Positions 8,298-17,114 are shown, numbered from the stretch's first letter. The stretch is 64,000 nucleotides of DNA from Paraburkholderia susongensis (GCF_900177725.1 NZ_FXAT01000010.1:169213-233212), one strand, 5' to 3'. Notes: generated from the sequence alone by a model not told the origin. A program made the numbers and translations.

Positions 8298-9064
8298 CGC
8301 CGCTCATGAGCGCCCGCGCGCTCACCAAACAGTATGGCGGCCGCAACGGTTGCCGCAACGTGAGCTTCGATCTCTATCCGGGCGAGGTGCTGTGCATCGT
8401 CGGCGAGTCGGGCTCGGGCAAGACCACGCTGCTCAACACGCTCGCGCTGAAAACCGGAACGGACAGCGGCTCGCTCCACTACACCGCGACGCATGGCGGC
8501 ACGCTCGATCTGCGCACGCTCTCCGAACCGCGCCGGCGTTTGCTGATGCGCACCGAGTGGGGCTTCGTGCAGCAGAATCCGCGCGACGGCTTGCGCAGCG
8601 GCGTGTCGGCCGGAGCGAATATCGGCGAGCCGCTGATGGCCGTCGGCGCGCGCCACTACGGCGAGATTCGCCACGCCGCTACGCAGTGGATGGAGCGCGT
8701 CGAGCTCGACTCCACGCGTATCGACGAATTTCCCGCCGCATTTTCGGGCGGCATGCAGCAGCGCTTGCAGATCGCACGCAATCTCGTCACCGGTCCACGG
8801 CTCGTCTTCATGGACGAACCGACCGCCGGCCTCGACGTGTCCGTGCAGGCGCGGCTGCTCGATCTGCTGCGTACGCTCACGTCCACGCTGCATCTGTCGG
8901 TGCTGATCGTCACGCACGATATCGGCGTCGCGCGTCTGCTCGCGCATCGGCTCATGGTCATGCAGGCGGGCGAAGTCGTCGAGGCGGGCCTGACCGATCA
9001 GGTGCTCGACGATCCGCAGCACCCGTATACGCAAACGCTGGTTTCCTCGGTTCTGCCGGTTTGA
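8294..9064 (+). CDS. phnK: Phosphonate C-P lyase system ATP-binding protein PhnK
   Basis: A 256-residue ABC-type ATPase that docks onto the C-P lyase core rather than energising a transporter. Walker A is GESGSGKTT (about 37-45), the signature motif FSGGMQQRLQIARNLV near 150, Walker B LVFMDEPTAGLDVS, and a switch His in VTHDIGVARLLAH. The C-terminal DDPQHPYTQTLVSSVLPV is shared with oligopeptide ABC ATPases, the closest relatives. Placed between phnJ and phnL with a 4-bp overlap on the 5' side, which separates it from the dipeptide ATPases at 37.9-39.8 kb. Confidence 0.94.
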   Translation: MTPLMSARALTKQYGGRNGCRNVSFDLYPGEVLCIVGESGSGKTTLLNTLALKTGTDSGSLHYTATHGGTLDLRTLSEPRRRLLMRTEWGFVQQNPRDGLRSGVSAGANIGEPLMAVGARHYGEIRHAATQWMERVELDSTRIDEFPAAFSGGMQQRLQIARNLVTGPRLVFMDEPTAGLDVSVQARLLDLLRTLTSTLHLSVLIVTHDIGVARLLAHRLMVMQAGEVVEAGLTDQVLDDPQHPYTQTLVSSVLPV

Positions 9065-9072
9065 GGCTCACA

Positions 9073-9909
9073 ATGCGATCCATTGACGCAGGAATTGAAG
9101 CAGGTATCCACGCACATGCCGACGCAAATGCCGACGCAGATACCGAAGCCCGTCGCGGCGAGCATGCGTTCGCCGGCAACGCGGCGCTGATGCTGCGCGC
9201 GAGCCGCATCGGCAAGACTTTCACGCTGCACGGCCAGGGCGGCGTGCGGATCGAAGCGCTCGCGGGCGTGTCGCTCGAAGTCGAACGCGGCGAATGCGTG
9301 GTGCTGGTCGGGCCGTCGGGCGCGGGCAAGAGCACGCTGCTGCGCTGTCTGTATGGCAACTATCTCGCGAGCACCGGCTCGATCGAGATTCGCGATATGA
9401 CGGATCAGGGCCGCCCCGTGTCGATCACCGGCGCGCAGCCGCACGACGTGCTGCGCCTGCGCCGCAGCGTGGTCGGCTACGTGAGCCAGTTTCTGCGCGT
9501 GATTCCGCGCGTGCCGACGTTGACGCTCGTCGCCGAGCCGCTGCTCTCGCGCGGCGTCTCCGAAGCCGAAGCCCGCGCGCGCGCCGCCGCACTGCTCGCG
9601 CGCCTGAATGTTCCCGAGCGGCTGTGGACGCTTGCGCCCGCCACGTTCTCGGGCGGCGAACAGCAGCGCGTGAATATCGCGCGCGGCCTGATCGCGGAGC
9701 ACCCGCTGCTGCTGCTCGATGAACCCACCGCCTCGCTCGACGCGGAAAACCGCGACGTGGTGGCCGATCTGATCGTCGAGGCACGCGAGCGCGGCGCGGC
9801 GATCGTCGGTATCTTTCATGATGAACAAACGCGCGCGAAGGTGGCGACGCGCCGCCTGGAACTGCGGCCGCCGCGGCGTCACGAAGCGGGTCACCAGGCA
9901 GGTCACTAA
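9073..9909 (+). CDS. phnL: Phosphonate C-P lyase system ATP-binding protein PhnL
   Basis: A 278-residue ABC-type ATPase needed for C-P lyase in vivo. Walker A GPSGAGKST, signature FSGGEQQRVNIARGLI and Walker B LLLLDEPTASLDAENR are all present, as is GYVSQFLRVIPRVPTLTLVAE, a PhnL-specific stretch. The ATG at 9073 has GAGG seven bases upstream. The first 39 residues before MLRASRIGKTF are an Ala/Asp/His-rich extension made by short repeats of a 12-base unit and are absent from E. coli PhnL; a second in-frame ATG at 9190 sits exactly at the family start. The true N-terminus is therefore uncertain. The C-terminus also ends in a short His-rich repeat. Confidence 0.92.
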   Translation: MRSIDAGIEAGIHAHADANADADTEARRGEHAFAGNAALMLRASRIGKTFTLHGQGGVRIEALAGVSLEVERGECVVLVGPSGAGKSTLLRCLYGNYLASTGSIEIRDMTDQGRPVSITGAQPHDVLRLRRSVVGYVSQFLRVIPRVPTLTLVAEPLLSRGVSEAEARARAAALLARLNVPERLWTLAPATFSGGEQQRVNIARGLIAEHPLLLLDEPTASLDAENRDVVADLIVEARERGAAIVGIFHDEQTRAKVATRRLELRPPRRHEAGHQAGH

Positions 9910-10023
9910 GCAAGCCACCAGGCGCGGCCGGGATGGATTGACACGAACCAGTATTAGACTGCAAGGCAGCGTGCGGTAAGCAAGCAGCACAACCTCAAGC
10001 CCGACTGACTACGGAGCAAGTCG

Positions 10024-11157
10024 ATGTTGATCAGGAACGCTCGCGTCGTGACGCGAGACGAAGTATTCACCGGCGTGGTACGCATCGAAGACGGCGTGAT
10101 TCGCGACGTCGAGCGCGGCGCGAGTTCGGTGCGCGATGCCGAAGACTGGGACGGCGATTATCTGCTGCCCGGTCTGATCGAACTGCACACGGACAATCTG
10201 GAGAAGCATCTCGCGCCGCGGCCGGGCGTGGAATGGAACACCGACGCCGCCTTCGTGATTCACGACGCGCAGGTCGCGGCCGCCGGCATCACCACCGTAT
10301 TCGATGCGCTCGCAATCGGCTCGCGCTCGAAAGTCGGGCTGCGTGGCCGCGCTCTGCAAACCCAATGCGCCGAGTCGCTGCTGCGGCTCTCCGCGCGCCG
10401 GTTGCTGCGCGCCGAACACTTTCTGCATCTGCGCTGCGAGATCGCGACCGCCGACGTGGTCGAAGTGTTCGATTCGCTGTGCGCCCACCCGCTGCTGCGG
10501 CTCGCCTCGGTGATGGACCACACGCCCGGCCAGCGGCAGTGGCACGACCGCGAACAATGGCGCCGCTTCCAGGAGCGCAACGGCAAGATGAGCGACGAGC
10601 ACGTCGCGAGTGCGCTCGCCGAACTGTCGGTTGAACAGGAGCGTTATGCGGACGCGCATCGCCGCGAGATCGTCGCGCGTTGCAAGACGCTCGGCATTCC
10701 GGTCGCGAGCCACGACGACACGCTGATCGAGCACGTCGAACAGGCGAAGGCCGAGGGCATCGTGCTCGCCGAATTCCCGACCACGCACGTTGCCGCGCAA
10801 GCCGCGCGCGAGCATGGCATCGCGACGATCATGGGCGCGCCGAACATCGTGCGCGGCGGCTCGCATTCGGGCAACGTGTCCGCGCTCGAACTCGCGCGAG
10901 CGGATCTGCTCGACATTCTCTCGTCCGATTACGTGCCATCCAGTTTGCTGACCGCCGTGTTCGACCTCGTGGGAAAGGCCGGCTGGACGCTGCCGCGCGC
11001 AATGGCGACCGTCTCCGCCGAACCGGCGCGCACCGCCGGCCTGACCGATCGCGGCGCGATCGAGCCGGGCTTGCGCGCGGACTTCGTGCGCGTGACGACG
11101 CTCGGCACGCTGCCGGTGCCGCGCGCGACTTATCGCAGTGGGATGCGGATCGTTTGA
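10024..11157 (+). CDS. phnM: Alpha-D-ribose 1-methylphosphonate 5-triphosphate diphosphatase PhnM
   Basis: A 377-residue amidohydrolase-superfamily enzyme that removes pyrophosphate from ribose 1-phosphonate 5-triphosphate before PhnJ acts. The metal site is seen in GLIELHTDNLEKHLAPRPGV (the PhnM-type H-x-D motif), with VMDHTPGQRQW and VASHDDTLIEHV supplying later ligands, and GAPNIVRGGSHSGN near the C-terminal third. It lies 114 bp after phnL, the widest gap in the arm, and may have its own ribosome site (ACGGAG before the ATG). It ends the plus-strand phn arm, converging on the diguanylate cyclase gene. phnO, phnP and phnCDE are not in this window. Confidence 0.96.
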   Translation: MLIRNARVVTRDEVFTGVVRIEDGVIRDVERGASSVRDAEDWDGDYLLPGLIELHTDNLEKHLAPRPGVEWNTDAAFVIHDAQVAAAGITTVFDALAIGSRSKVGLRGRALQTQCAESLLRLSARRLLRAEHFLHLRCEIATADVVEVFDSLCAHPLLRLASVMDHTPGQRQWHDREQWRRFQERNGKMSDEHVASALAELSVEQERYADAHRREIVARCKTLGIPVASHDDTLIEHVEQAKAEGIVLAEFPTTHVAAQAAREHGIATIMGAPNIVRGGSHSGNVSALELARADLLDILSSDYVPSSLLTAVFDLVGKAGWTLPRAMATVSAEPARTAGLTDRGAIEPGLRADFVRVTTLGTLPVPRATYRSGMRIV

Positions 11158-11214
11158 GCAGATGCGCGAGACGGAAACGCCTCAAGCACGCTTCAAGCAC
11201 GCTTTGAGTACGCC

Positions 11215-13077
11215 TCAGGCCGTCGGCTCGGCCTCGCGCCCCTCGACTGCGCTCTCCGAGGCACCGTCCGCTGCATTTTCCGCCGCCCGTGCCCGCGCGA
11301 ACCCGTTCTTCGCGGCCTTCTCCGCCCCGTCGGCCTGCTCGTCGAGCCGCGCTTCGAGCAGGTCCCGATAGCGCAAATACGCACAACGTCCGCCCGATTT
11401 CGCCGCGTACATCGCCGCATCGGCATTGAGCAGCAGTTCCTCGGCATTGCCGCTGTCGTGCGGGAATTCGCTGATGCCGATGCTCGCGCCGACCGTCATG
11501 CTGTGTCCGTCGATCACGAGCGTTTCGTTCAGCGCCTCCAAGATGCGTGCGGCGGTCGCGGGCGTGACCTGCGCGGCGCGCGGCCCCTCGATCAGCACGA
11601 CGAATTCGTCGCCGCCGAGCCGCGCGACGACATCGGCGGAATACAGCACGTCCCTGAGCCGTCCCGCGATCGTGACGAGCACCTTGTCGCCAACCGAATG
11701 GCCGAACTGGTCGTTGATCTGCTTGAAGCGGTCGAGGTCGACGAACAGCACCGCGAGCCCTTCGCGGCGGCGCTTCGCTTCGTCGATCGAGCTTTCGAGC
11801 TTCTGCATGAACAGCATGCGGTTCGGCAAGCCGGTCAGCATGTCGTGAGTCGCGAGATGCGTCAGCTCGCTCTGCTTGCTGTGCAACACATCCATCTGCT
11901 CGCGGATCTCGCGGCGCAAACGGTCGAAGCAGCGCGCGAGCACGCCGATTTCATCGGTGCGTTTGAGCGGCAGCGTGTTCATCGCGTGTTCGGCGAACAG
12001 GTGCGTCGCCGCATACGCGAGAAGATGCAGCGGCTTGGTCACCGCGCGCGCGAACAGAATCGCCAGTAGTACCGACAATGCGCTGAACACCAGCACCATG
12101 CGGATGATCCGCGTGCCGAGCTGATTCGCGCCGGCCAGCACGTCCTCGAGCGGCTTGGCGAGGCCGAGCACGATGAAGCGGTTGCCTTCCGCGCCGCCGA
12201 ACGGCCGGCGCACGAAAGCGAGCACCTGACCGGCCGCCTGGCGCGGCCGCGCAAGACCGTTCGCGAGCACTTCGCTTTGCGTATGCTCGAAGAGCGGCTT
12301 CGTGACGGGGAAACTGTCCTGCATCAGCACGCGCCGGCCACGGTCGAAGCCGAAGGTTTTCGACGCATCCGGATGAACCAGGAAATCGCCCCACTCGTTC
12401 GCGAGATAGACCCGGTAGTCGCTCGGCAGATCGCTTTGCAAACGCTTGAGCATGTCGTCCAGGTCGATGTCGATCACGACGACGCCGACCACCGTCCCGT
12501 TCGCGTCCGCGACCGGCGTGCCGAGGCGCAGCGTCGGCTTGCCCTGGGCGGCGTGCGTGCCGTATTCGTGATTGACCATAATCGACGATGTGTAGATGCG
12601 GCCCGGCGAAAACGCGAGCGTCTCGAACACATACGGGAACTGGCCTTTTTCCTGCAGGTCGTTGCCTTCGACACGCACGATGCCGTCCTTGTCGCGATCG
12701 AAGCGGATCACTTCGAGCCCGTGATGATGACGTGCAATCAGCCGTATCTGCAGGTATTCCGGGTGATGCAGCATGAAGCTCGAATACACCTGCGCAAGAC
12801 GCTCGCGCCCCGCGCTCGCGACTAAACCGTCGTCGGTCTGCGCGACGCTCACCGCGGAGGGCATCGTCGCGAGCACGAGCACGTCCGACGCGGCGTCGTC
12901 GATCGAGAACGCGATGCGCTGGCCGAGCAGCTCCGTCGAGGTCAGCAGGCTGCGCTGCGCTTCGTTCACGAGCATCGCGCGGTTCGCGTGATACGCGTAA
13001 TAGCCGGTCGCGCCCGACGCGAGCACACCGATGCAGGCGAGCAGCACGGACAGCTTGAAGGTGAGTCCGCCGCGCAT
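11215..13077 (-). CDS. Membrane-bound Cache-HAMP-GGDEF diguanylate cyclase
   Basis: A 620-residue sensor that makes cyclic di-GMP. Order of parts: transmembrane helix near residues 7-27, a periplasmic double Cache-like sensor domain to about 280 (with YLQIRLIARHHHGLEVIRFD and GVVVIDIDLDDML), a second helix (MVLVFSALSVLLAILFARAV), a HAMP linker, then a GGDEF domain with GLPNRMLFMQKL, DLDRFKQINDQFGHSVGD and the active-site GGDEF at 488-492. No EAL domain. The position of the inhibitory RxxD site reads YSAD, so product inhibition by that route is probably lost. The start at 13077 shares its A with the stop of the upstream binding-protein gene, so the two are coupled. A longer open frame to 13329 exists but its first 84 residues overlap that gene and are not credible. 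Confidence 0.93.
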   Translation of the reverse strand: MRGGLTFKLSVLLACIGVLASGATGYYAYHANRAMLVNEAQRSLLTSTELLGQRIAFSIDDAASDVLVLATMPSAVSVAQTDDGLVASAGRERLAQVYSSFMLHHPEYLQIRLIARHHHGLEVIRFDRDKDGIVRVEGNDLQEKGQFPYVFETLAFSPGRIYTSSIMVNHEYGTHAAQGKPTLRLGTPVADANGTVVGVVVIDIDLDDMLKRLQSDLPSDYRVYLANEWGDFLVHPDASKTFGFDRGRRVLMQDSFPVTKPLFEHTQSEVLANGLARPRQAAGQVLAFVRRPFGGAEGNRFIVLGLAKPLEDVLAGANQLGTRIIRMVLVFSALSVLLAILFARAVTKPLHLLAYAATHLFAEHAMNTLPLKRTDEIGVLARCFDRLRREIREQMDVLHSKQSELTHLATHDMLTGLPNRMLFMQKLESSIDEAKRRREGLAVLFVDLDRFKQINDQFGHSVGDKVLVTIAGRLRDVLYSADVVARLGGDEFVVLIEGPRAAQVTPATAARILEALNETLVIDGHSMTVGASIGISEFPHDSGNAEELLLNADAAMYAAKSGGRCAYLRYRDLLEARLDEQADGAEKAAKNGFARARAAENAADGASESAVEGREAEPTA

Positions 13078-14279
13078 CAGAAGCGCTCCGAGCGGTCGCC
13101 CGACTGGATCCGCGCCCACAGATCCTCGCGCCGTTGAATGTCCTCGACCGGGCCGATCCAGACAATGTGCGCGTTGGCGCTCGTTTCCGCGGGTTCGGTC
13201 AGCGTGTTCGCGAGCCCTTGCCGCTGGGTCAGCAACGCGCTCACGTCCGGCTCGAGCATGTAGTTGATCCACGCGAGCGCGAGCGCCCGATCGCTCGCCG
13301 AACGCGTCATCGACCAGCAGTCGAGCCACGCGAGCGCGCCTTCGTCGGGAATCACGTAGCCGACATCGGCGCCCGCGTGGCGCAGCATCTTGAGCTGCTG
13401 GGTGCCGTAATTGCCGAACATCAGCGCGACCTTGTGCTCGATGAAGAACGCGGTCGCCTCCTCAGGCAACGTGTAATACGTGAGCAGATTGCGGCGCAGT
13501 TCGACGAGCTTGTGCGCGATCGTGCGCATCTGCGTGCGGTCGAGCTGAAACGGATTCGGGTAGCCGAGCGCGAGCGCGGTAAACGAGAAGTTGTGCTGCG
13601 CGCTATTGAAGTCGAGCACCTTGCCGCGATAGCGCGGGTTCCACAGCTCGCGCATCGAGCGCGGCGCGACGGGAATCTGCTTGCGATCGTAGATGAGCCC
13701 CATCGACGAATACGTAAACGGAATCGCGTACACCTTGCCCGCCGACGTGAGCCCCTCGATCGAGCCGAGCGCCTGAAAGCGCGGCAACTGTCTGCGTGTG
13801 TTCGGCAGACTCGCGAGATCGAGCGGCGCGAGCAGATTCGCCTGGGTGTAGCGGTGGATTTCGGCGGTGTTGGCGGCGAGCACGTCGAAATGCGTGCCGT
13901 CCGTACGATGCATCTGCGTCCACAACGCCTCGTCGGAATCGACCAGCGTGACTTCGACTTTCGCCTGATAACGCGTCTCGAACGTCTGCACGACATCCGG
14001 ATCCGCGTAGCCTGGCCACGCAAGCACGTGCAGCACTTTCCCGGCGGCGAGGGTGGGTGTTGCCGCGCCCAAACCCGCGCAAAAAAATACGCCGCTCAGA
14101 AACCACAAAACGATGGACCTAAAAGCGGGCAATGACGCTGACAAAAACCGGCGAAAAATGCCGCCGCGCACTAAAGGCGTGCGTGCCGACACGCAAGCGA
14201 GCGCGATTTGTTGCTGCTGAAAGGTCTGTTTGGAACGGCCTGTTTCATCAGCCATCAACATCGTGTGCATGGATAACAC
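13077..14279 (-). CDS. Periplasmic solute-binding protein, spermidine/putrescine type
   Basis: About 400 residues. A basic N-terminus and a hydrophobic segment (SIVLWFLSGVFFCAGLGAA) end in TLAAG, a likely Sec signal peptide. The mature part begins VLHVLAWPGYADPDVVQTFE, as in PotD-like cluster-D binding proteins, with IPFTYSSMGLIYDRKQ in the hinge region. No ABC permease or ATPase gene adjoins it; instead its stop codon overlaps the start of the Cache-GGDEF cyclase by one base, so it is more likely a ligand-presenting partner of that sensor than a transporter component. Several possible starts exist (14279, 14264, 14258); the longest is given. The ligand is unknown; polyamine is only suggested by family. 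Confidence 0.82.
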   Translation of the reverse strand: MLSMHTMLMADETGRSKQTFQQQQIALACVSARTPLVRGGIFRRFLSASLPAFRSIVLWFLSGVFFCAGLGAATPTLAAGKVLHVLAWPGYADPDVVQTFETRYQAKVEVTLVDSDEALWTQMHRTDGTHFDVLAANTAEIHRYTQANLLAPLDLASLPNTRRQLPRFQALGSIEGLTSAGKVYAIPFTYSSMGLIYDRKQIPVAPRSMRELWNPRYRGKVLDFNSAQHNFSFTALALGYPNPFQLDRTQMRTIAHKLVELRRNLLTYYTLPEEATAFFIEHKVALMFGNYGTQQLKMLRHAGADVGYVIPDEGALAWLDCWSMTRSASDRALALAWINYMLEPDVSALLTQRQGLANTLTEPAETSANAHIVWIGPVEDIQRREDLWARIQSGDRSERF

Positions 14280-14872
14280 CGTTTAGCAGAAGGCCTTTCG
14301 AGCGGGCGCAAACGCGCGGCATTCAGATGCCGAGGTGGCACCCGGCGATTTTTTTCAGGCTCATGCGCCGGTCCGGGACAATTAACGGGGAACGCAAGGA
14401 GCACCGATGATAGCGCCAAAAGTCCCCTTTTTATCCGTTACCCTGGGGGCACCGCAGAAATATCTGATACCGGCAATAAACGGCGAGACGACGGTTAATG
14501 CATCGCCGTTAAATTAACGGCCGTTAATTCACAATCTTTAACAGGCCGCCTTTGTTTTAAACAGGCCGCAGACGTAATATCCAGGTAAGCTACTCTAATA
14601 TACGGTGATAACGTTTGCGGGCCGGTTTCATTACCGCTCATTCATTACAACTCGATTACGCAGCGAAACCTCTGCTAGCCGCTGATCCCTCTTCTCCTGC
14701 GCCATCCGGTGTTCTACTAGCTTCCCAATATTTTTGAACTGATAAGCTTGGCGCGCGTTGCAGGCCAGCCCGGCTTGCAGCCTGAACCCAGCCCGGCCGC
14801 GAGTCGCGCCGGGCACACCGCAGCGGCACAACCGCAGGCGGCGTAATTGAACTACACCGAGGAGTAAAAACA
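14280..14872. promoter_or_regulatory. 593-bp AT-richer spacer with repeated CCGTTAA and AACAGGCCGC elements
   Basis: No convincing gene. The part from about 14380 to 14640 is clearly richer in A+T than the surroundings. TTAACGG or its complement occurs at 14382-14388, 14506-14512, 14514-14520 and 14521-14527; the middle pair makes a perfect 15-base palindrome CCGTTAAATTAACGG at 14506-14520, with a related CGGTTAA at 14492. Just downstream, AACAGGCCGC is repeated exactly at 14540-14549 and 14560-14569, 20 bp apart, i.e. on the same DNA face. The region lies between the divergently transcribed binding-protein/cyclase pair and the basic amino acid binding protein and probably controls one or both. 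Confidence 0.5.
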
Positions 14873-15655
14873 GTGAAAAAACTGCTAGCGGCTTTGACGG
14901 TTGCTCTGCTTGCCACCGTCTCGATTGGCGCACACGCTAAAGATTGGTCGACGATCCGTTTTGGCGTTGACGCCAGCTATCCCCCGTTCGAATCCAAGGG
15001 CGCGGACGGCAAGCTCGTTGGCTTCGATATCGACCTCGGCAACGAAATCTGCAAGCGCGTGGGTGCGAAGTGCGTGTGGATCGAGAACGACTTCGACGGC
15101 ATGATTCCGGCGCTCAAGGCGAAGAAGTTCGACGGCGTGCTGTCGTCGATGTCGATGACGCCGCAACGCGCCGAACAGATCGCCTTCTCGTCGAAGCTGT
15201 TCAACACGCCGACGCGCCTCGTCGCGAAGCAGGGCTCGGGCTTGCTGCCGACCGCTGAATCGCTGAAGGGCAAGACGGTCGGCGTCGAACAGGGCACGAT
15301 CCAGGAAACCTACGCGAAGACCTACTGGGAGCCGAAGGGCACGAAGGTCGTGCCGTATCAGAACCAGGACCAGGTCTATGCCGACCTGATCTCGGGCCGT
15401 CTGGACGGCGCGCTGCAAGACGCGGTGCAGGCTGAACAGGGCTTCCTGAAGACGCCGCGCGGCGCGGGCTTCGCGTTCGTCGGCAAGGACCTCGACGATC
15501 CGAAGATCCTCGGCAACGGCGCGGGCATCGGCATGCGCAAGGAAGACACCGATCTGAAGGCGAAGGTCGACAAGGCGATCGCCGACATGATCAAGGACGG
15601 CACCTACAAGAAGATCGAGCAGAAGTACTTCGACTTCAACGTGTACGGCAGCTGA
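14873..15655 (+). CDS. Basic amino acid ABC transporter substrate-binding protein (ArgT/HisJ/AotJ-like)
   Basis: A 260-residue periplasmic receptor for lysine, arginine or ornithine-type ligands. It starts at GTG, with GAGGAG nine bases before it. A Sec signal peptide (MKKLLAALTVALLATVSIGA, cut after AHA at about 22-24) is followed by RFGVDASYPPFESKGADGKL and GFDIDLGNEICKRVGAKC, the family signature, then IPALKAKKFDGVLSSMS and QDAVQAEQGFL. Length fits the family. Followed by a strong terminator at 15696, and no permease or ATPase genes adjoin it, so it either works with membrane components coded elsewhere or is transcribed alone at high level. Confidence 0.93.
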   Translation: MKKLLAALTVALLATVSIGAHAKDWSTIRFGVDASYPPFESKGADGKLVGFDIDLGNEICKRVGAKCVWIENDFDGMIPALKAKKFDGVLSSMSMTPQRAEQIAFSSKLFNTPTRLVAKQGSGLLPTAESLKGKTVGVEQGTIQETYAKTYWEPKGTKVVPYQNQDQVYADLISGRLDGALQDAVQAEQGFLKTPRGAGFAFVGKDLDDPKILGNGAGIGMRKEDTDLKAKVDKAIADMIKDGTYKKIEQKYFDFNVYGS

Positions 15656-15695
15656 TCCACGACGCGCGCCTCAGGGCGCGCTCGCCGGCTGACTC

Positions 15696-15730
15696 GAACG
15701 GGCTCCGCGATGTGGAGCCCGTTCTGTTTT
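15696..15730 (+). terminator. Rho-independent terminator after the binding-protein gene
   Basis: An 11-bp perfect stem GAACGGGCTCC (15696-15706) and GGAGCCCGTTC (15714-15724) around a 7-base loop is followed by TGTTTT. It starts 40 bp after the stop at 15655. The remainder of the 343-bp spacer to 15998 shows no gene; the next start has no obvious strong promoter that I can identify. Confidence 0.85.
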
Positions 15731-15998
15731 GTGCCGCCGCATTGATGCGCGTTCGGCGCACGTTTGGCTCGCGGTTGGCACTCGTTTGACACGGACAGGC
15801 CCGCAACAGCCCGCTTCGAGCCACATCATGTGGCATATCGGCTAAGATCGTGCGGAAACGTGGCGCCGCCTGAGGTACCACCTCAGGTGCCGCCGCCTTG
15901 GCCCGCGCGCTCGGGCCGCCCCCGCAGCAGCATGCTTTCTCCATTGCAATCAACTACATAACGCGGCCCGCCCCAGTGAGCCGCGGCTTTCGAAAATC

Positions 15999-17114
15999 AT
16001 GCAAACGCAAACCCATCCGCTGATTGCCCCGACGCTCGGCACCGTCCGCAACATTACGAGTTTCCACTACGGTCCCGGCGGCGGACAGAAAATCTACATC
16101 CAGTCGTCGCTGCACGCGGACGAACTGCCCGGCATGCTCGTGTCGTGGGCGCTGCGCCGCAAGCTGGCCGCGCTCGAAGCCGCGGGCAAGCTGCGCGGCG
16201 AAGTCGTGATCGTGCCGGTGCCCAATCCGATCGGCCTGAACCAGCACCTGCTCGGTCATCTGATGGGGCGCTTCGAAACCGGCACGGCGGATAACTTCAA
16301 CCGCAATTTCCACGACCTCGCGGCGCTCGTGCAACCGGACATCGAGTCGCGTCTGACCGACGACATCGACGCGAACCGCACGGCCATCCGCGAGGCAATG
16401 CGCGACGCGCTCGACGCGCAACAGCCCACCACCGAACTCGCGTCGCAACGCCTCGCGCTGCAAAAGCTCTCGTACGACGCCGACGTCGTGCTCGATCTGC
16501 ACTGCGACTGGGAAGCCGCGATGCATCTGTACACGAACCCCGATCTGTGGCCCGATGTCGAGCCGCTCGCGCGCTATCTCGACGCGAAGGCGTCGCTGCT
16601 CGCGCTCAACTCGGTCGGCAATCCGTTCGATGAAATCCACAGCTTCTGCTGGTCGGATCTGCGCGGCCGTTTCGGCGAGCGCTTCCCGATTCCGAACGGT
16701 TCGATCTCGGTCACGATCGAGCTGCGCGGCCAGCGCGAAGTGTCGTATGAGTACGCGGAGCACGACGCGCAGGCGATCGTCGAGTACCTGACCTCGCGCG
16801 GCGTGATCGATGGCGAGCCCGCCCCGCTGCCGCCGCTCGAATTCGCCGCGACGCCGCTCGCGGGCGCCGAGCCGCTCGTCGCGCCGATCAGCGGCGTGCT
16901 CGTGTACCGCTGCGAAGTCGGCACCTGGGTCGACGTGGGCCACGAAATCGCCGATATCATCGATCCGTTGACGGACCGCGTCGTCACGGTCAAGAACAGT
17001 GTGGCCGGCGTGCTGTACGCGCGGCATCTCGCGCGCTTCGCGACGGCCGGGCTCGAGTTCGCGCGCATTGCCGGCGCGAAGGCGTTCAGAAGCGGCTCGC
17101 TGTTGAGCAACTGA
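15999..17114 (+). CDS. Succinylglutamate desuccinylase/aspartoacylase family protein (AotO-like)
   Basis: A 371-residue M14-type zinc hydrolase fold protein. HADELPG (about 39-45) supplies the usual H-x-x-E zinc ligands, VVIVPVPNPIGLNQ follows, DNFNRNFHD is the Arg/Asn substrate region, and VVLDLHCDWEAAMH carries the third ligand. The C-terminal 90 residues form a biotinyl-like beta domain (APISGVLVYRCEVGTWVDVG). In Pseudomonas the aot arginine uptake operon holds such a gene (aotO) next to the binding-protein gene; the same neighbour is seen here 340 bp upstream, though a terminator separates them. Catalytic substrate unknown; a deacylase of an arginine derivative is a guess. Confidence 0.85.
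   Translation: MQTQTHPLIAPTLGTVRNITSFHYGPGGGQKIYIQSSLHADELPGMLVSWALRRKLAALEAAGKLRGEVVIVPVPNPIGLNQHLLGHLMGRFETGTADNFNRNFHDLAALVQPDIESRLTDDIDANRTAIREAMRDALDAQQPTTELASQRLALQKLSYDADVVLDLHCDWEAAMHLYTNPDLWPDVEPLARYLDAKASLLALNSVGNPFDEIHSFCWSDLRGRFGERFPIPNGSISVTIELRGQREVSYEYAEHDAQAIVEYLTSRGVIDGEPAPLPPLEFAATPLAGAEPLVAPISGVLVYRCEVGTWVDVGHEIADIIDPLTDRVVTVKNSVAGVLYARHLARFATAGLEFARIAGAKAFRSGSLLSN

Noticed and set aside
13078..13329. N-terminal extension of the diguanylate cyclase frame
   Set aside because: The extra 84 residues are Arg/Ala-rich shadow overlapping the binding-protein gene; the start at 13077 fits the transmembrane helix and the coupling.
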